From: Undaria pinnatifida
Taxonomy: Eukaryota; Sar; Phaeophyceae; Laminariales; Alariaceae
Direction of reading: 5' to 3'
Assembly: GCA_012845835.1 (NCBI GenBank)
Contig: JABAKD010000014.1
Coordinates: 8,209,074 to 8,273,073, forward strand
Length of the DNA: 64,000 nucleotides
Shown here: positions 34,931 through 44,369 of the stretch, piece after piece
Layout: the number at the start of each line of letters is the position of its first letter
How positions within the stretch are numbered: the stretch's first letter is position 1
Translations under genes and position numbers: made by a program
The notes under the pieces: model-generated
What the model saw: only the letters and a program-made list of their open reading frames with translations
Told to the model about the DNA's origin: nothing
Databases searched by the model: none

Positions 34931-35134
34931 GGTCTTATTTATCAAGATGTCGCCTCGTTAAGAAGGCCGGTACAGCTAACGTTGACGTTGTACCCCGGGG
35001 GGTCGATTTCGTGCGCGGCGCACGGTTTCTGCAAAAGACAACAGAGCGGTGATGAAGTGAAACAAACGTTCAGTAAAAAAAAGCAGGGAAAAACTTGAAA
35101 AAAAGGTGAAAAAATACATCAAGTAAGTATGAAA

Positions 35135-35300
35135 AGTTTTGCACGTTGGCATCATTCGACACGAGTGGACCAGGGTAGAAAGTGTTGACTTCCCGTGATG
35201 AAAATGAAGGTACGTGCCGTAGTGGGGAGGGGAAGGAGGGCCCGGTTTTAGACCCCGGACCCGAGCTGCAACTGGGAGGGAGCCCAAGAGACATTCTACG
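35135..35300 (+). repeat. SINE-A body fragment
   Basis: CACGAGTGGACCAGGGTAGA, AAAATGAAGGTACGTGCCG, TAGTGGGGAGGGGAAGG and GACCCCGGACCCGAG align in order with 2.95-3.07 kb. The tRNA-like head is absent. Confidence 0.65.
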
Positions 35301-35303
35301 GTA

Positions 35304-35570
35304 GACCCAGGCTACGGTAGGGGGGTCCCTTTTTGGGCCTTGAATTTCAGTTGCTAGGGGTCACTCGCGCGAGTAACCCGTTTGTTCTTTTGCGATCTTA
35401 CGTTTTCTTCATGTTTCATATTGACGAAATCCATCCGGAATGCAAAGGTAATCTAAGATGCTCCAAAATAACTGCCTAAACCCTTTTCATCCGTGAGGTA
35501 CAGAGTCACTCGTGCGAGTAGCTCAAACACACCAGTGAAATCGGGGGTACCCCCTACCGTAGCCTTGGTC
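35304..35570 (-). mobile_element. MITE-1, second copy, 267 bp with 4-bp target duplication
   Basis: The same inverted repeats as the copy at 20.4 kb (GACCCAGGCTACGGTAGG at the left; reverse complement of GACCAAGGCTACGG at the right). It is flanked by GGTA on both sides (35300-35303 and 35571-35574). Internal order is reversed relative to the first copy. It includes ACTCGCGCGAGT and ACTCGTGCGAGT palindromes. It is slightly diverged and has no coding capacity. Confidence 0.85.
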
Positions 35571-35574
35571 GGTA

Positions 35575-36095
35575 GACCCCCCCAACTTTTCTTGAACGAA
35601 ATCGCCGGTTTTGAAACGAGCGCACTGCCGTAGCTCGTGAAAAACGGTGCCCTTTGCCACCCCGACGTCATCGATCAATAGTCCTTCGCGAACAAGAACA
35701 TATATATATATGTTTAATTTTTTATAATATATATGTGAAGACATACTTTTCATATCATCCTTCCTCGTATCGAGCAGCCACGATACGTTCGTCAAAGAAA
35801 ATCACTGTTTTTTTGGGGGGCTATCGTAGAATCAGTCCCAACAGTAATTAATAATGTAAGGACAATAAATGTATTATCCTCGCATAATGGGATGAATAAA
35901 AGAAAAAATATGTAGGGCGTACATGGTATCCTGCACAAGACGGTAAGGTATCCTCGCATAATGGGATGAACAAAAGAAAAAAGATAGGGCGTGCACGGTA
36001 TACTGTAAAAGACGGTAAGGTACCGCACCCCCAGGCGTTTTTTTTTTCGAAGGGGGATTTCTATGAACGAAGCTAACAACCCAACACCACTCACT
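35575..36095. repeat. AT-rich spacer with a 74-bp tandem duplication
   Basis: TATCCTCGCATAATGGGATG occurs at 35875 and 35949 and is followed each time by AA.AAAAGAAAAAA and TAGGGCGT.CA.GGTAT. The unit is 74 bp. The rest (35700-35730) is a TA-rich run. No gene. Confidence 0.7.
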
Positions 36096-37570
36096 CCTGG
36101 TTAAAAAAAATACACAGCACAGCAGTACAACAATAATACCGCAAAGCCCTGGCGCGAATCATACACAGCAGTATCAACTCATCTACGTGATGTGAACGAA
36201 ACCTGGAAGAACAGTGCTACTGCTGGTTATAAAATGAAAGCCACAGCACAACACGGCACGATTAGTACTACCGCGAAAGAACAGAGCAGAGCTGGTGACA
36301 ACCTTGTACGAAAGAAAAACAAAACATGGTACCATTGCTGGCGATAAACCTGTGCAGCTGAATACATAGGAGCGCGGCGAGCCCTACAGCTAAGCATGGC
36401 CGCCGCGTTGCGCGGCGGAACGCAACTTATCTCTCAGCAGGGCAGGGGATTTAGAAAAGTGAAAAAGTCGTCTGTGAGTACGATCGATTGAATGGTGAAG
36501 CTGAACTTTGAAATCTAGCTGCGTGTACATTGGATTTAAGACGTGAAAAACGTCAGGGTGGGGTACGACTGATTGAATGGTGACTCGAAAAAACAAAGGT
36601 AAAAACACGGCATCACTGCAGGTTGTAAAAAAGAAGGCACAGCACAACGCGGCACAGGATGGCACATCACCACACATCACGGCACATGACTAAATATGGC
36701 AAGCATGCAACTGCATGATACGGAAGGGCACAACACCCGGCTTTCACTGCCGTATTAAACCCTTTCTGATAAGCATAGAATAGCATGGCTGGGGCTAAAA
36801 AAGCCGAGGTTCTGCAGCACATGTCATTTTTTTCCTCTGTACTAAAACGAACATGATAAGCACAGCATAGCAAAGCTCAGCCGCGCAGAGCAAGGGGGGA
36901 AAAACCATCGTACTGGAGGTGAGCACAGCACAAACGTTTCTTCCGGCAACGGATTACATCCCGCACCGTCAACTCAGATACCTGTTATAAACGAAAGGCA
37001 AAGCACAGCACGACTAACTGTTGGCAATAAAGTAGAAGGCACATGGCAATGCGGTACAGCACATCGCAGCGGAGTCACTCAGCAGAAAGGAGGGATTTAT
37101 TAAAATACTGAAAAACATCAGCATTGAGCACGACCGATTGAACGGGGCTTTGAAAACGAAGCAAAAGACACAGCACTGCTGGTGGTTATAAAAAAGAAAG
37201 CACAGGAAAATGCTGCACAGGACAGCACAGCATCACGCATTACGGCACGCGCCAAAATGGGCCAGTATGAAATTGCGGTAGGGAACGACTCCCGGCTTAC
37301 ATTCCCATATTAAAACCATATGATATGTCCAGAACAGCGTGGCGGAAGCGGATAAAGCCGGGGTACTGCAGCACATGCGAGGTTTTTTCGCCGTGCTCAA
37401 TCGTACATTATATGCACAGCATAGCCAAGTTCAGGCCAGGAGAGCCGGGCGGGGACAAGTTGTACTGCACCACAGGGTAGGGTACTGGTCGGCACAACAA
37501 TACACATCTCAGGATCGCACGGCCGCTGTGTTGCGCAGCTCACAGCGCAGCAGCGCAAGGCAACATGTTC
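36096..37570. repeat. CAGCACAG-rich degenerate repeat domain
   Basis: A domain of irregular short repeats based on CACAGCACA and GGCACAGCACAACGCGGCAC. A longer block recurs: GAAAAA.GTC...TGTGAGTACGA.CGATTGAATGG at 36.47 kb, a shorter form near 36.57 kb, and GAGCACGACCGATTGAACGG near 37.13 kb. TAAAC(C/G)ATA..GATA and GCGGCAC blocks also recur. The block resembles the head of the GR family, so this may be an expanded relative. Short frames (36390-36680 minus, 37339-37575 plus) are not credible. Confidence 0.5.
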
Positions 37571-37955
37571 GGTAACGTGGAACTGGAACCTGCTATTTTC
37601 CCGATATATAGGTATGGGTCACAGGTGCACTTTCTACCGTTACGTAGACAGATCTTCTCGTGAAGATTTGTATGAACGGTAGCCGTTCCAGAGGTATTGA
37701 ATATCGTGTCTTGTTGTACTAAAAGTGGTCGTGAAGTCTCCGTAGATTCTGATGACAGAGAGGCGGGTAATTACGTCTCCCGCTGACAAGTAATCTCTGT
37801 CGACTCTCTGTTTTGCCTGCGAAGCACCTTTCGTTGCCTCAAGGCACTTTTATCGTTACCGTCGCTTGGTTCGCCGTCGAACCTTGCTCCAACCTGGCGT
37901 GTCCTTCACGCTACGAAGAACAAGAAGAGAAGTAGTTGCAAGTTGCGAGTCGAAC
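37571..37955. other. No recognised feature
   Basis: Contains several imperfect short palindromes (for example around 37650-37670, TCTTCTCGTGAAGA). No gene. Confidence 0.4.
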
Positions 37956-37956
37956 C

Positions 37957-38080
37957 TTGTTGTTGTTGTTGTTGTTCTCACATAAACTCGCATAATCAAG
38001 TCCGTGGTCACAGGACAGGCTCCAGTCACTCTGGACCTGAGGAATACCCCAGAGAAAAACACACACAACCTGGGATACCC
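37957..38080 (-). repeat. 5'-truncated LINE 3' end, inverted
   Basis: Inverted copy of the last about 120 bp of the LINE. The (GTT)n run at 37958-37976 is the (AAC)n tail on the minus strand, followed by CGCATAATCAAGTCCGTGG, TCACAGGACAGGC and GGAATACCCCAGAGAAAAAC, which mirror 11.43-11.50 kb. Confidence 0.85.
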
Positions 38081-38127
38081 CAACCGCTCATAGATCGTAG
38101 GTACTTTTTATAAAAAAATGACAAACG

Positions 38128-38192
38128 TTAGATGTGAGTACGACCGATTGAATAGTTGAGACTCAACTTTGCAAGCTGCGTGGTACATAATC
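38128..38192 (+). repeat. GR-related head fragment
   Basis: GTGAGTACGACCGATTGAATAG followed by TTTGCAAGCTGCGTGGTAC. It aligns with the blocks at 22.31, 36.47 and 45.29 kb and truncates GR copy H on its left. Confidence 0.55.
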
Positions 38193-38486
38193 TAATAAAC
38201 ACTCCACGCACAGGATATCACCTCATTATCTTTCAAGAGCCATCCATGCCGCTGTGTTTCCCCCCCCCCCGCCTCGAACGCCCCCTTCTTCCCCATCACC
38301 CGCACCTTCGCCTAGACCTAGCACCACACGTAAAACAAACCCCTCACCTAAAGCCGCCCCCCCCCCCCCCCCCCGCCCCCACCTCCCACCCTCCCCCCCC
38401 AACCCATCCCAACCCCACCCCCTCGAACACTCCACCCTCTCTTTACTCACGGATTGTACGAATTACCCCAGGATATACATGATAAA
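38193..38486 (-). repeat. GR family, copy H, left part (split by the DIRS-order insertion)
   Basis: TAATAAACACTCCACGCACAGG, ATCTTTCAAGAGCCATCCAT, C tracts, CCTTCGCCTAGACCTAGC and ATTGTACGAATTACCCCAGG match copy J (57.33-57.64 kb) closely. The copy stops at GATAAA (38481-38486) and resumes at 44594 after the inserted element. Confidence 0.9.
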
Positions 38487-38837
38487 GTGGAAGATTGGGT
38501 CCCAGACGCAATCTGGATTTTGTTGGAAAGTGAGAATTGAGGTGTTCTTCCATGATTGGTTATCGTGATGTATTGTACCGAGGACACAGTCAACCTTTGA
38601 GCAGTCTTCTCCTTGCTGCTGTTGTGGGAGTATACAATACGTACAGCAGAAGGGGTACACGTAGGGCCGCCTGATCGCACGACTCAAAGACAGCGTGCAG
38701 TGGAGGAAGCGGACGGCGGCAGCTACGCAAGAATAGTGACTGGCTAGCCAGTGGTTTTTCAAAGACAGCGTGCAGTGGAGGAAGCGGACGGCGGCAGCTA
38801 CGCAAGAATAGTGACTGGCTAGCCAGTGGTTTTTCTC
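38487..38837 (+). repeat. DIRS-order element, split direct repeat A1
   Basis: It begins GTGGAAGATTGGGTCCCAG directly after the target AAA. It is identical to A2 except for T/C at 38569/44058 and a perfect 75-bp tandem duplication (38686-38760 and 38761-38835); A2 has a single unit at 44175-44249. Each unit ends in ACTGGCTAGCCAGT, a 14-bp perfect palindrome. It likely carries the promoter for the internal ORFs, though no TATA box is obvious. Confidence 0.92.
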
Positions 38838-38967
38838 TCGGCTTCGCGGAGGCTGGCGGGCAAAGTTTTCCCCTCGCGTTTTTTTTTTTCGGCATATTTT
38901 TTTTGACGAGGGGTTTTTTTTTTGCTTTGGTCCGAAGAAGCTGCAAACCGAGCGATCTACCGACACG

Positions 38968-40203
38968 ATGAGCGGGCGTGGCGCGGGCGCTGCTGGCGAT
39001 GCAGTGGTTGGTCTTGGAGGCGAACACAACGACAATGGGGCCGGGCATGTGGGAGATGGGGCTGGGCAAGGGGGAGACGAGGACGGCCAGATGGACCTCG
39101 ACGGTCTACGGGTACTCATGGAAGCACGCCTTGATGATTTCGACACTCGCCTCGCCCAGCAGGCTGACATGCTGGGGCAGCTGCAAGGAATGCTGCAGGA
39201 TGGGCTGTTGGGCGGCGCGGCTGGACCAGGTGGACCGATTGGAGGAGGACAGGAGCCTGGCGCGCTGCAGGGTGGCGCCGTACCGCAAGCGTTTGCAGGG
39301 CCAGCGGCCCATGCCAGCAAACTTGCTGCGAAGACCCGTCTGAACATGTGGCTCAACACGACCACGCGGAAATATTGGATTCTCGTCGACGCACGGCCGG
39401 CGCTGACCTCCATCAGACGTACGGAGCTCCAGGACCTGCTGCAGAAGCGGGTAATGGTAACTGGTGAAATTGCAACCCAGCTGGAGACGCTTTCAGGGTT
39501 CGATGTCACCGGGTACATGCCTCGTACAGCCACAGCCAAAAGCGTGGCTGAATCTAGGTTCCCGCTCGCAGACCAACTCGCGATTCTCGCGCACGCGGTA
39601 TCTACTGTCGTGGGCTACGGCGAGCACACGGAGAACACTACAGCGCGCATCCGCACCCTGGACGCTGCGTTCGCGAGGGGGATCGAGGTGGTACGGGAGC
39701 ACGCCCTGGATTTTTTCGAGGCGATGAATGTCCCAGCGAACCGCAGTCGGTTGGCGAAGCTGATCAACGCGGACCTTGCCGCCTGGAGCTCGAAACTTGT
39801 CCGGGCTGGAGTGAGCGCGGGGGTCACCTGGCATGAACCACCCCCACCGGGCCAGCTACCTGCTGTTGTGGTGCCGGTATGGGATAAGTTGGACGCGTTT
39901 ATCGATGCTGGGGGGCTGATGAACGTGGAAGAGGCGGCAGCGGAGCGCCCGGCAAAGCAGCGCAAGGTGGGGGACAAAGTGGCCAGAGTGGACAAGGTGT
40001 GCTTTGGTTGGCGCAATAACCAAACCTGCCGTTTTGGTGACTCGTGCCTGTTCACACACGAGGGAGCCAGCAAGTCGGGGGGTGGCGCTGGAAAGGGGGC
40101 GGCTACCAAGAAAGCAGGGGGGTCGGTGGCTGCGGGGAGATCGGCGGCGGGCGCTCAGGGGGGAGGGTCGGTCGCCGGTGCGGAGGCTTTGCGCGGCGAA
40201 TAG
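38968..40203 (+). CDS. DIRS-order element ORF1: Gag-like protein with CCCH zinc finger
   Basis: 411 residues from ATG 38968. The N-terminus is Gly-rich and acidic (GRGAGAAGDAVVGLGG), followed by a likely coiled-coil stretch (about residues 35-75, DLDGLRVLMEARLDDFDTRL). A helical core without a recognised fold follows. Near the C-terminus lies C-x8-C-x5-C-x3-H (CFGWRNNQTCRFGDSCLFTH, about residues 344-363), which fits the CCCH zinc-finger consensus and not the retroviral CCHC knuckle. The tail is Gly/Ala/Lys-rich. By position it is the structural protein that packages the RNA; the finger probably binds RNA. ORF2 begins 81 nt downstream at its first ATG. Confidence 0.85.
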   Translation: MSGRGAGAAGDAVVGLGGEHNDNGAGHVGDGAGQGGDEDGQMDLDGLRVLMEARLDDFDTRLAQQADMLGQLQGMLQDGLLGGAAGPGGPIGGGQEPGALQGGAVPQAFAGPAAHASKLAAKTRLNMWLNTTTRKYWILVDARPALTSIRRTELQDLLQKRVMVTGEIATQLETLSGFDVTGYMPRTATAKSVAESRFPLADQLAILAHAVSTVVGYGEHTENTTARIRTLDAAFARGIEVVREHALDFFEAMNVPANRSRLAKLINADLAAWSSKLVRAGVSAGVTWHEPPPPGQLPAVVVPVWDKLDAFIDAGGLMNVEEAAAERPAKQRKVGDKVARVDKVCFGWRNNQTCRFGDSCLFTHEGASKSGGGAGKGAATKKAGGSVAAGRSAAGAQGGGSVAGAEALRGE

Positions 40204-40284
40204 GGGTGCGGGCCTCGCTTGCGGGCGGGGCCGACCTCGGGGGCAGGACAGGGCGAGGCGGGAGCGAGGAACGCACAGCTCGTC

Positions 40285-42723
40285 ATGCCGGGGTCGGTGG
40301 GATCGACAAAATCAGGTGTGCTCAGGGAAGGGAAGGGGGGCGTCTCGCTAGTAGGTCCGTGTGTGTCTGTAGAGGAAGTTGTGGGGGTCGAGCCTTCGCG
40401 GCAAATGCCAGTTCACGAAGGAAGTTCTGGCCCTCGCCTCGAGGACGTTGGGGTGAGCACAGCGCGCGGTGGCGCGGGGGTGTCTCAGAAACAGGACCGA
40501 GCGGGCCCCAGCCAGTCCGGGCACGGTAGCCGTGTTCGGTGGCAGAGCGATGATGTTCGCGGGTGGGTAGCAGCGTGGCGGTACCTTTCGAGTGTGTGTG
40601 GGGGGAACCGGATAGCTGTTACACGGGCGTTGCAGAAAGTAGCGAGTGAGGTACTGTCGTTTCTGCAAGATCATGATTATCGGTTCGAGTGCATGATGGA
40701 ACCAGAGCGTGTGTTTTCGGGGCACCGCCTGAACCCCTCACGAATCCTAGAGTGGTTTGGTCGTACGAAAGGCTTCCCTGAGGCGGAGAAACTGGCTCGC
40801 ATCGCGGAGCGTGGGGTCCCTGTGTGTGTCGCTAGCGGTGGGGACCTCACTTTCGCACTCCGGTACGAGAATCACAGTAGCACCGACATGTACTCGAATG
40901 ACATTACTGACAAGATCCGCGATGATGTTAGGCTCGGCCGAGCGTTCGTGTTCCCCCGGGAGGCGGCTGCGCGCATTCCGGGATTACGGGTCTCGCCGTT
41001 GGCAGTAATGAAATCCAGTACGAAGTTGCGCGTGGTGCACGACCTGACTTTCGCTAGCGGTACGTCGACGACAGGTGTAAACGGCGACACCGATTTTTCA
41101 TCGGCTCCAACGTGTGAGCTCAAACATGTCTTGCGCGATATTATCTGGCGGATTCTATACTTGCGGCAGCGATTCGGGCGTAGGGCGCGCATTGTACTGA
41201 GCAAAATGGATGTTAAGGACGCGTTTCGGCAAGTTCCAGTCGAGATTACGCGCGCGCCGGTGTTCGGATACGTGTTCGGGGATTCGGTTGTGGTTGATAG
41301 GCGACTGCAATTTGGCTGGCGTAACAGTCCAGGTTTCTGGTGTTTGTTCTCGTCGGCGTTGGAACATGCTCACAATAACACCTCTCACTGCAATGCGGTG
41401 TGCACTGACAGTGGTCGCGAGGCCACGCGGCACGTCGTAATGATACCGCCGCGCGAATCGCAAGCGGCAGCGCTGCCGCCGGGCTACATCGCCCCGCCTG
41501 GGCGGGGCGGTGACATAAACGACCCGTTCTTCGTGCGTTACTATGTAGATGATGGCGTTTGTGTTGAGGTACAACGGTACAGCTCGGGTGACCGCTGTTT
41601 GTGTGCATCGGCGTCTCTGGCGTCCGAACGCTTCCGCTTGTTCGGCGATCGTAACCCGACGGACCCTCCCCTCTTGGCGAAGAAAAAGATTTCTCACTGG
41701 GACACCCAGTTAGAAGTCTTGGGTTGGGCAATTGACTCGGGAGCAATGACCATTGCGCTCACTGACACGAAAGTGGCTCAGCTGAGGGCTCTGCTCCTCA
41801 AGTGGCCGAGGAACCGTCGGTACGCGTTAGAATCCGAGGTACGGGAGCTGGTTGGGAAGTTATTGTATGCCAGCGAGGTGGTGCGGCCGGGCAAGTTTTT
41901 CGTTCGCCGTATGCTGAACATGCTTGGTCTGCCCCCCGTGAAGCGGTGGCAGGAGAAATTTGGGGGTGGCGGCCAGCGGTCCCGAAGACCGGGCCGTCTA
42001 CCCCTCGGCCCAGAGTTTCACGCTGACATTGGGTTTTGGAAGTTGATGGTGAGCGAGGAACTTGCACTACCGTTGTCCTCGCCGCTGTATACTCGTTTCC
42101 TACAGCGCCACTCTCGTACGCTAGTGTCAGACGCGTCGGGGACGGCCGTGGGAGGCTACTGCTTGGAGACAGGGGCATGGTGGCGGTTTGAGGTAGACCA
42201 GGACGCAAAATCTCGTTTGAGCCAACGTGTCAAGGACCACAACGATCTGTCTATCAACGTCCTTGAATTGTTGGGGATGGTAATCACGGCTTGGATGTTT
42301 GTCGTTGGCGCTGGATCACAGCCTAGGTTCGAGGGCGAAAACGTGTTGATGTTGGGCGATAACATGTCCGCGGTACATTGGGTAGGAAAATGTCGGGGGG
42401 GGACTGAGCCGAGGTCTGGGGCTCTGATGCGTATGCTAGGATGCTTGGAAATGCGTAGTAGGTGGTGCTTTCGGGCGAAACATGTGAAAGGAATCGCGAA
42501 TACGCTGGCTGACGGTATTTCTCGGTGGGAGCGAATCGATGTTAACAGACACCTTCACGAATCTCGCCCGGACATTACATGGCAGGAACAGGACCTGGGG
42601 GAGACGGGGAGGGCCCTATGTACAGGGATATTGGCGTCCAGTACATCCGCGGGTCAGTTGCGGAGTCATCTGAGCGCACTTACGCGTCAGGTTTCAGGTC
42701 TTGGACTAAATTTCGCGGGTTGA
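40285..42723 (+). CDS. DIRS-order element ORF2: reverse transcriptase-RNase H
   Basis: The first ATG of the frame is at 40285, giving 812 residues; the frame is also open upstream to just after the ORF1 stop. About 110 N-terminal residues are low complexity. The reverse transcriptase shows motif A MDVKDAFRQV (Asp codon at 41209), QFGWRNSPGFW, and the catalytic YYVDDG at 41539-41556. An insertion-like segment separates the palm motifs. RNase H follows with LVSDASG (Asp 42130), NVLELLGMV (Glu 42265), MLGDNMSAVHWV (Asp 42358) and HVKGIANTLADGISR (Asp 42511), so all four acidic residues are present. It converts element RNA to DNA. Its end overlaps ORF3 by 145 nt in another frame. No damage is visible. 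Confidence 0.92.
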   Translation: MPGSVGSTKSGVLREGKGGVSLVGPCVSVEEVVGVEPSRQMPVHEGSSGPRLEDVGVSTARGGAGVSQKQDRAGPSQSGHGSRVRWQSDDVRGWVAAWRYLSSVCGGNRIAVTRALQKVASEVLSFLQDHDYRFECMMEPERVFSGHRLNPSRILEWFGRTKGFPEAEKLARIAERGVPVCVASGGDLTFALRYENHSSTDMYSNDITDKIRDDVRLGRAFVFPREAAARIPGLRVSPLAVMKSSTKLRVVHDLTFASGTSTTGVNGDTDFSSAPTCELKHVLRDIIWRILYLRQRFGRRARIVLSKMDVKDAFRQVPVEITRAPVFGYVFGDSVVVDRRLQFGWRNSPGFWCLFSSALEHAHNNTSHCNAVCTDSGREATRHVVMIPPRESQAAALPPGYIAPPGRGGDINDPFFVRYYVDDGVCVEVQRYSSGDRCLCASASLASERFRLFGDRNPTDPPLLAKKKISHWDTQLEVLGWAIDSGAMTIALTDTKVAQLRALLLKWPRNRRYALESEVRELVGKLLYASEVVRPGKFFVRRMLNMLGLPPVKRWQEKFGGGGQRSRRPGRLPLGPEFHADIGFWKLMVSEELALPLSSPLYTRFLQRHSRTLVSDASGTAVGGYCLETGAWWRFEVDQDAKSRLSQRVKDHNDLSINVLELLGMVITAWMFVVGAGSQPRFEGENVLMLGDNMSAVHWVGKCRGGTEPRSGALMRMLGCLEMRSRWCFRAKHVKGIANTLADGISRWERIDVNRHLHESRPDITWQEQDLGETGRALCTGILASSTSAGQLRSHLSALTRQVSGLGLNFAG

Positions 42724-43721
42724 CGAGCGCCGTTTTGTATTTTTCGGAAGACACCCCCAAGAGTGATATGGTATGGGCGCTGGTAGACTTTGCGGCTTGG
42801 TGTTGTGCGTCGGAAGGCAATAAAGTCGGTACGATTAAAAGTAAGATAGCGGCGGTGCAATATTTCCATCGCGTGAAGATAGGCACGGAGCTCCCGACTA
42901 AATCGCCCCTGCTGGAACGCGTTTTCAGCGGGATATCGCGGGCACATGCAGTAGCGGGTACGGAGAAGCGGGTGCGCCGCCCGGTGTCATGGGAAATGCT
43001 GTTGGACGGGGAGACATTGATACCGTCCTGGGGCAGTGGCGGCCGAATCCTTTGGTTGTGTCTGGCATTGGGGTATTTTTTGATGACGCGATCCGACGAA
43101 TTATTCGCGACAGACGCCGGCGTGGCGCACCAGGTGCATTGTTTGACTAGGGGGGACGTTGCGTTTTACTCAGGTGGGGAGCAGTTGCCCTTTTTGCGGT
43201 GGTGGGAGGCGCGTACGGTAGAGATTCGTTTTCGCGGTCATAAAGGGGACCAGCTTCAAGCAGGCGATGTGCTAGTACGAACACGAGACGCTGTTCGGGG
43301 CTTGGGCTCGAGCTTGCGCGAAGGGGGTGGAGCCGTGGCGCTGCTTGTGGAATTGTTGTCTATTCACCCTAACTTGCCGAGTTCGGCGCCGTTAGCGTCT
43401 TTCCGCGAATCGGGACGGGTAGCAGTGTGGAGCTACGGGCAAGCACTCCGGGCGTTGCGAGAGGTAATGGCAAAGTCGAGGCGAGACCCAGCGGAATTTG
43501 CACTACACTCGCTCCGGATCGGGGGCGCGTCGCGCTTGGCGGCAGGGGGGGGGTTGTCAGAACGGGTAATACAGAGAGAAGGGAGGTGGAAATCGGATGC
43601 GTATAAGGTGTATACTCGTAGTAATATAGAGGATTCGGGACAAGTGTCACGAAAACTAGCTCGACAGGACAGGTGTCCCCAAAGAGAACCGGGACAAGGG
43701 ACGGAGTGGGGCCATAAATAA
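42579..43721 (+). CDS. DIRS-order element ORF3: tyrosine recombinase
   Basis: 380 residues from ATG 42579. The N-terminal part (about residues 10-140) has the helical core-binding look of phage-type integrases (SSERTYASGFRSWTKF). The catalytic domain contains LMTRSDEL with the first Arg (codon 43089), LHSLRIGGASRLA with the His-x-x-Arg pair (43506 and 43515), RWKSDA with Trp at the second His/Trp site (43587), and a Tyr at 43602 or 43611 (DAYKVYTR). R, H, R, W and Y are thus all available. It would join the circular intermediate to a target sharing a short core, here AAA. It overlaps ORF2 by 145 nt, so its translation probably needs internal initiation or a separate transcript. Confidence 0.92.
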   Translation: MAGTGPGGDGEGPMYRDIGVQYIRGSVAESSERTYASGFRSWTKFRGLTSAVLYFSEDTPKSDMVWALVDFAAWCCASEGNKVGTIKSKIAAVQYFHRVKIGTELPTKSPLLERVFSGISRAHAVAGTEKRVRRPVSWEMLLDGETLIPSWGSGGRILWLCLALGYFLMTRSDELFATDAGVAHQVHCLTRGDVAFYSGGEQLPFLRWWEARTVEIRFRGHKGDQLQAGDVLVRTRDAVRGLGSSLREGGGAVALLVELLSIHPNLPSSAPLASFRESGRVAVWSYGQALRALREVMAKSRRDPAEFALHSLRIGGASRLAAGGGLSERVIQREGRWKSDAYKVYTRSNIEDSGQVSRKLARQDRCPQREPGQGTEWGHK

Positions 43722-43751
43722 ACAGTCATTTGGACTAGCCTCGTGGGTGGA

Positions 43752-43975
43752 GGAGTTGGATGGTATAGTACCATCTTGGGGGTCTCGGCTGTCCGAGACT
43801 GTGTTTTGGCAGTAGGACTGATCGGAATTAAGGGGAGGGAGACAAGGGTGTATTGCCTGGCACGAGGAAATACCGCAGAAACGGGTTGCTGCGGTAGACG
43901 TGCCAGGCATGGGAAGTTTCCCTCCCAAACGTCACAGATATTAATGATGAACCAATTCGAAAGATAAACAACAAA
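43752..43975 (+). repeat. DIRS-order element, split direct repeat B1
   Basis: 224 bp identical to B2 (offset 618) except at 43827 (A; G in B2). It contains an inverted repeat TGGTATAGTACCA near 43759 and GGTCTCGGCTGTCCGAGAC near 43779. It ends AACAAA and runs straight into A2. Confidence 0.92.
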
Positions 43976-43978
43976 GTG
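43973..43978 (+). other. B1/A2 junction, inferred recombination core
   Basis: AAAGTG: B1 ends in AAA and A2 begins GTGG. The left outer end reads AAA then GTGG, and the right outer end reads AAA then host sequence, so the internal junction equals what a circularised element would show. Confidence 0.75.
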
Positions 43979-44251
43979 GAAGATTGGGTCCCAGACGCAA
44001 TCTGGATTTTGTTGGAAAGTGAGAATTGAGGTGTTCTTCCATGATTGGTTATCGTGACGTATTGTACCGAGGACACAGTCAACCTTTGAGCAGTCTTCTC
44101 CTTGCTGCTGTTGTGGGAGTATACAATACGTACAGCAGAAGGGGTACACGTAGGGCCGCCTGATCGCACGACTCAAAGACAGCGTGCAGTGGAGGAAGCG
44201 GACGGCGGCAGCTACGCAAGAATAGTGACTGGCTAGCCAGTGGTTTTTCTC
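43976..44251 (+). repeat. DIRS-order element, split direct repeat A2
   Basis: 276 bp, matching A1 without the 75-bp duplication. It starts GTGGAAGATTGGGTCCCAG and ends TGGTTTTTCTC, after which the A1 and A2 contexts diverge. Confidence 0.92.
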
Positions 44252-44369
44252 CCGCCCACCCGCCGCTTTTCTTTCGAAGGTGGGGGAACGGAGATCAACT
44301 ACGCGTGTGTGTAAATCATAGGCCAGTTGTCTATTCTCATTTTTTTTTTTTCATTGGTATCTGTGCCAG

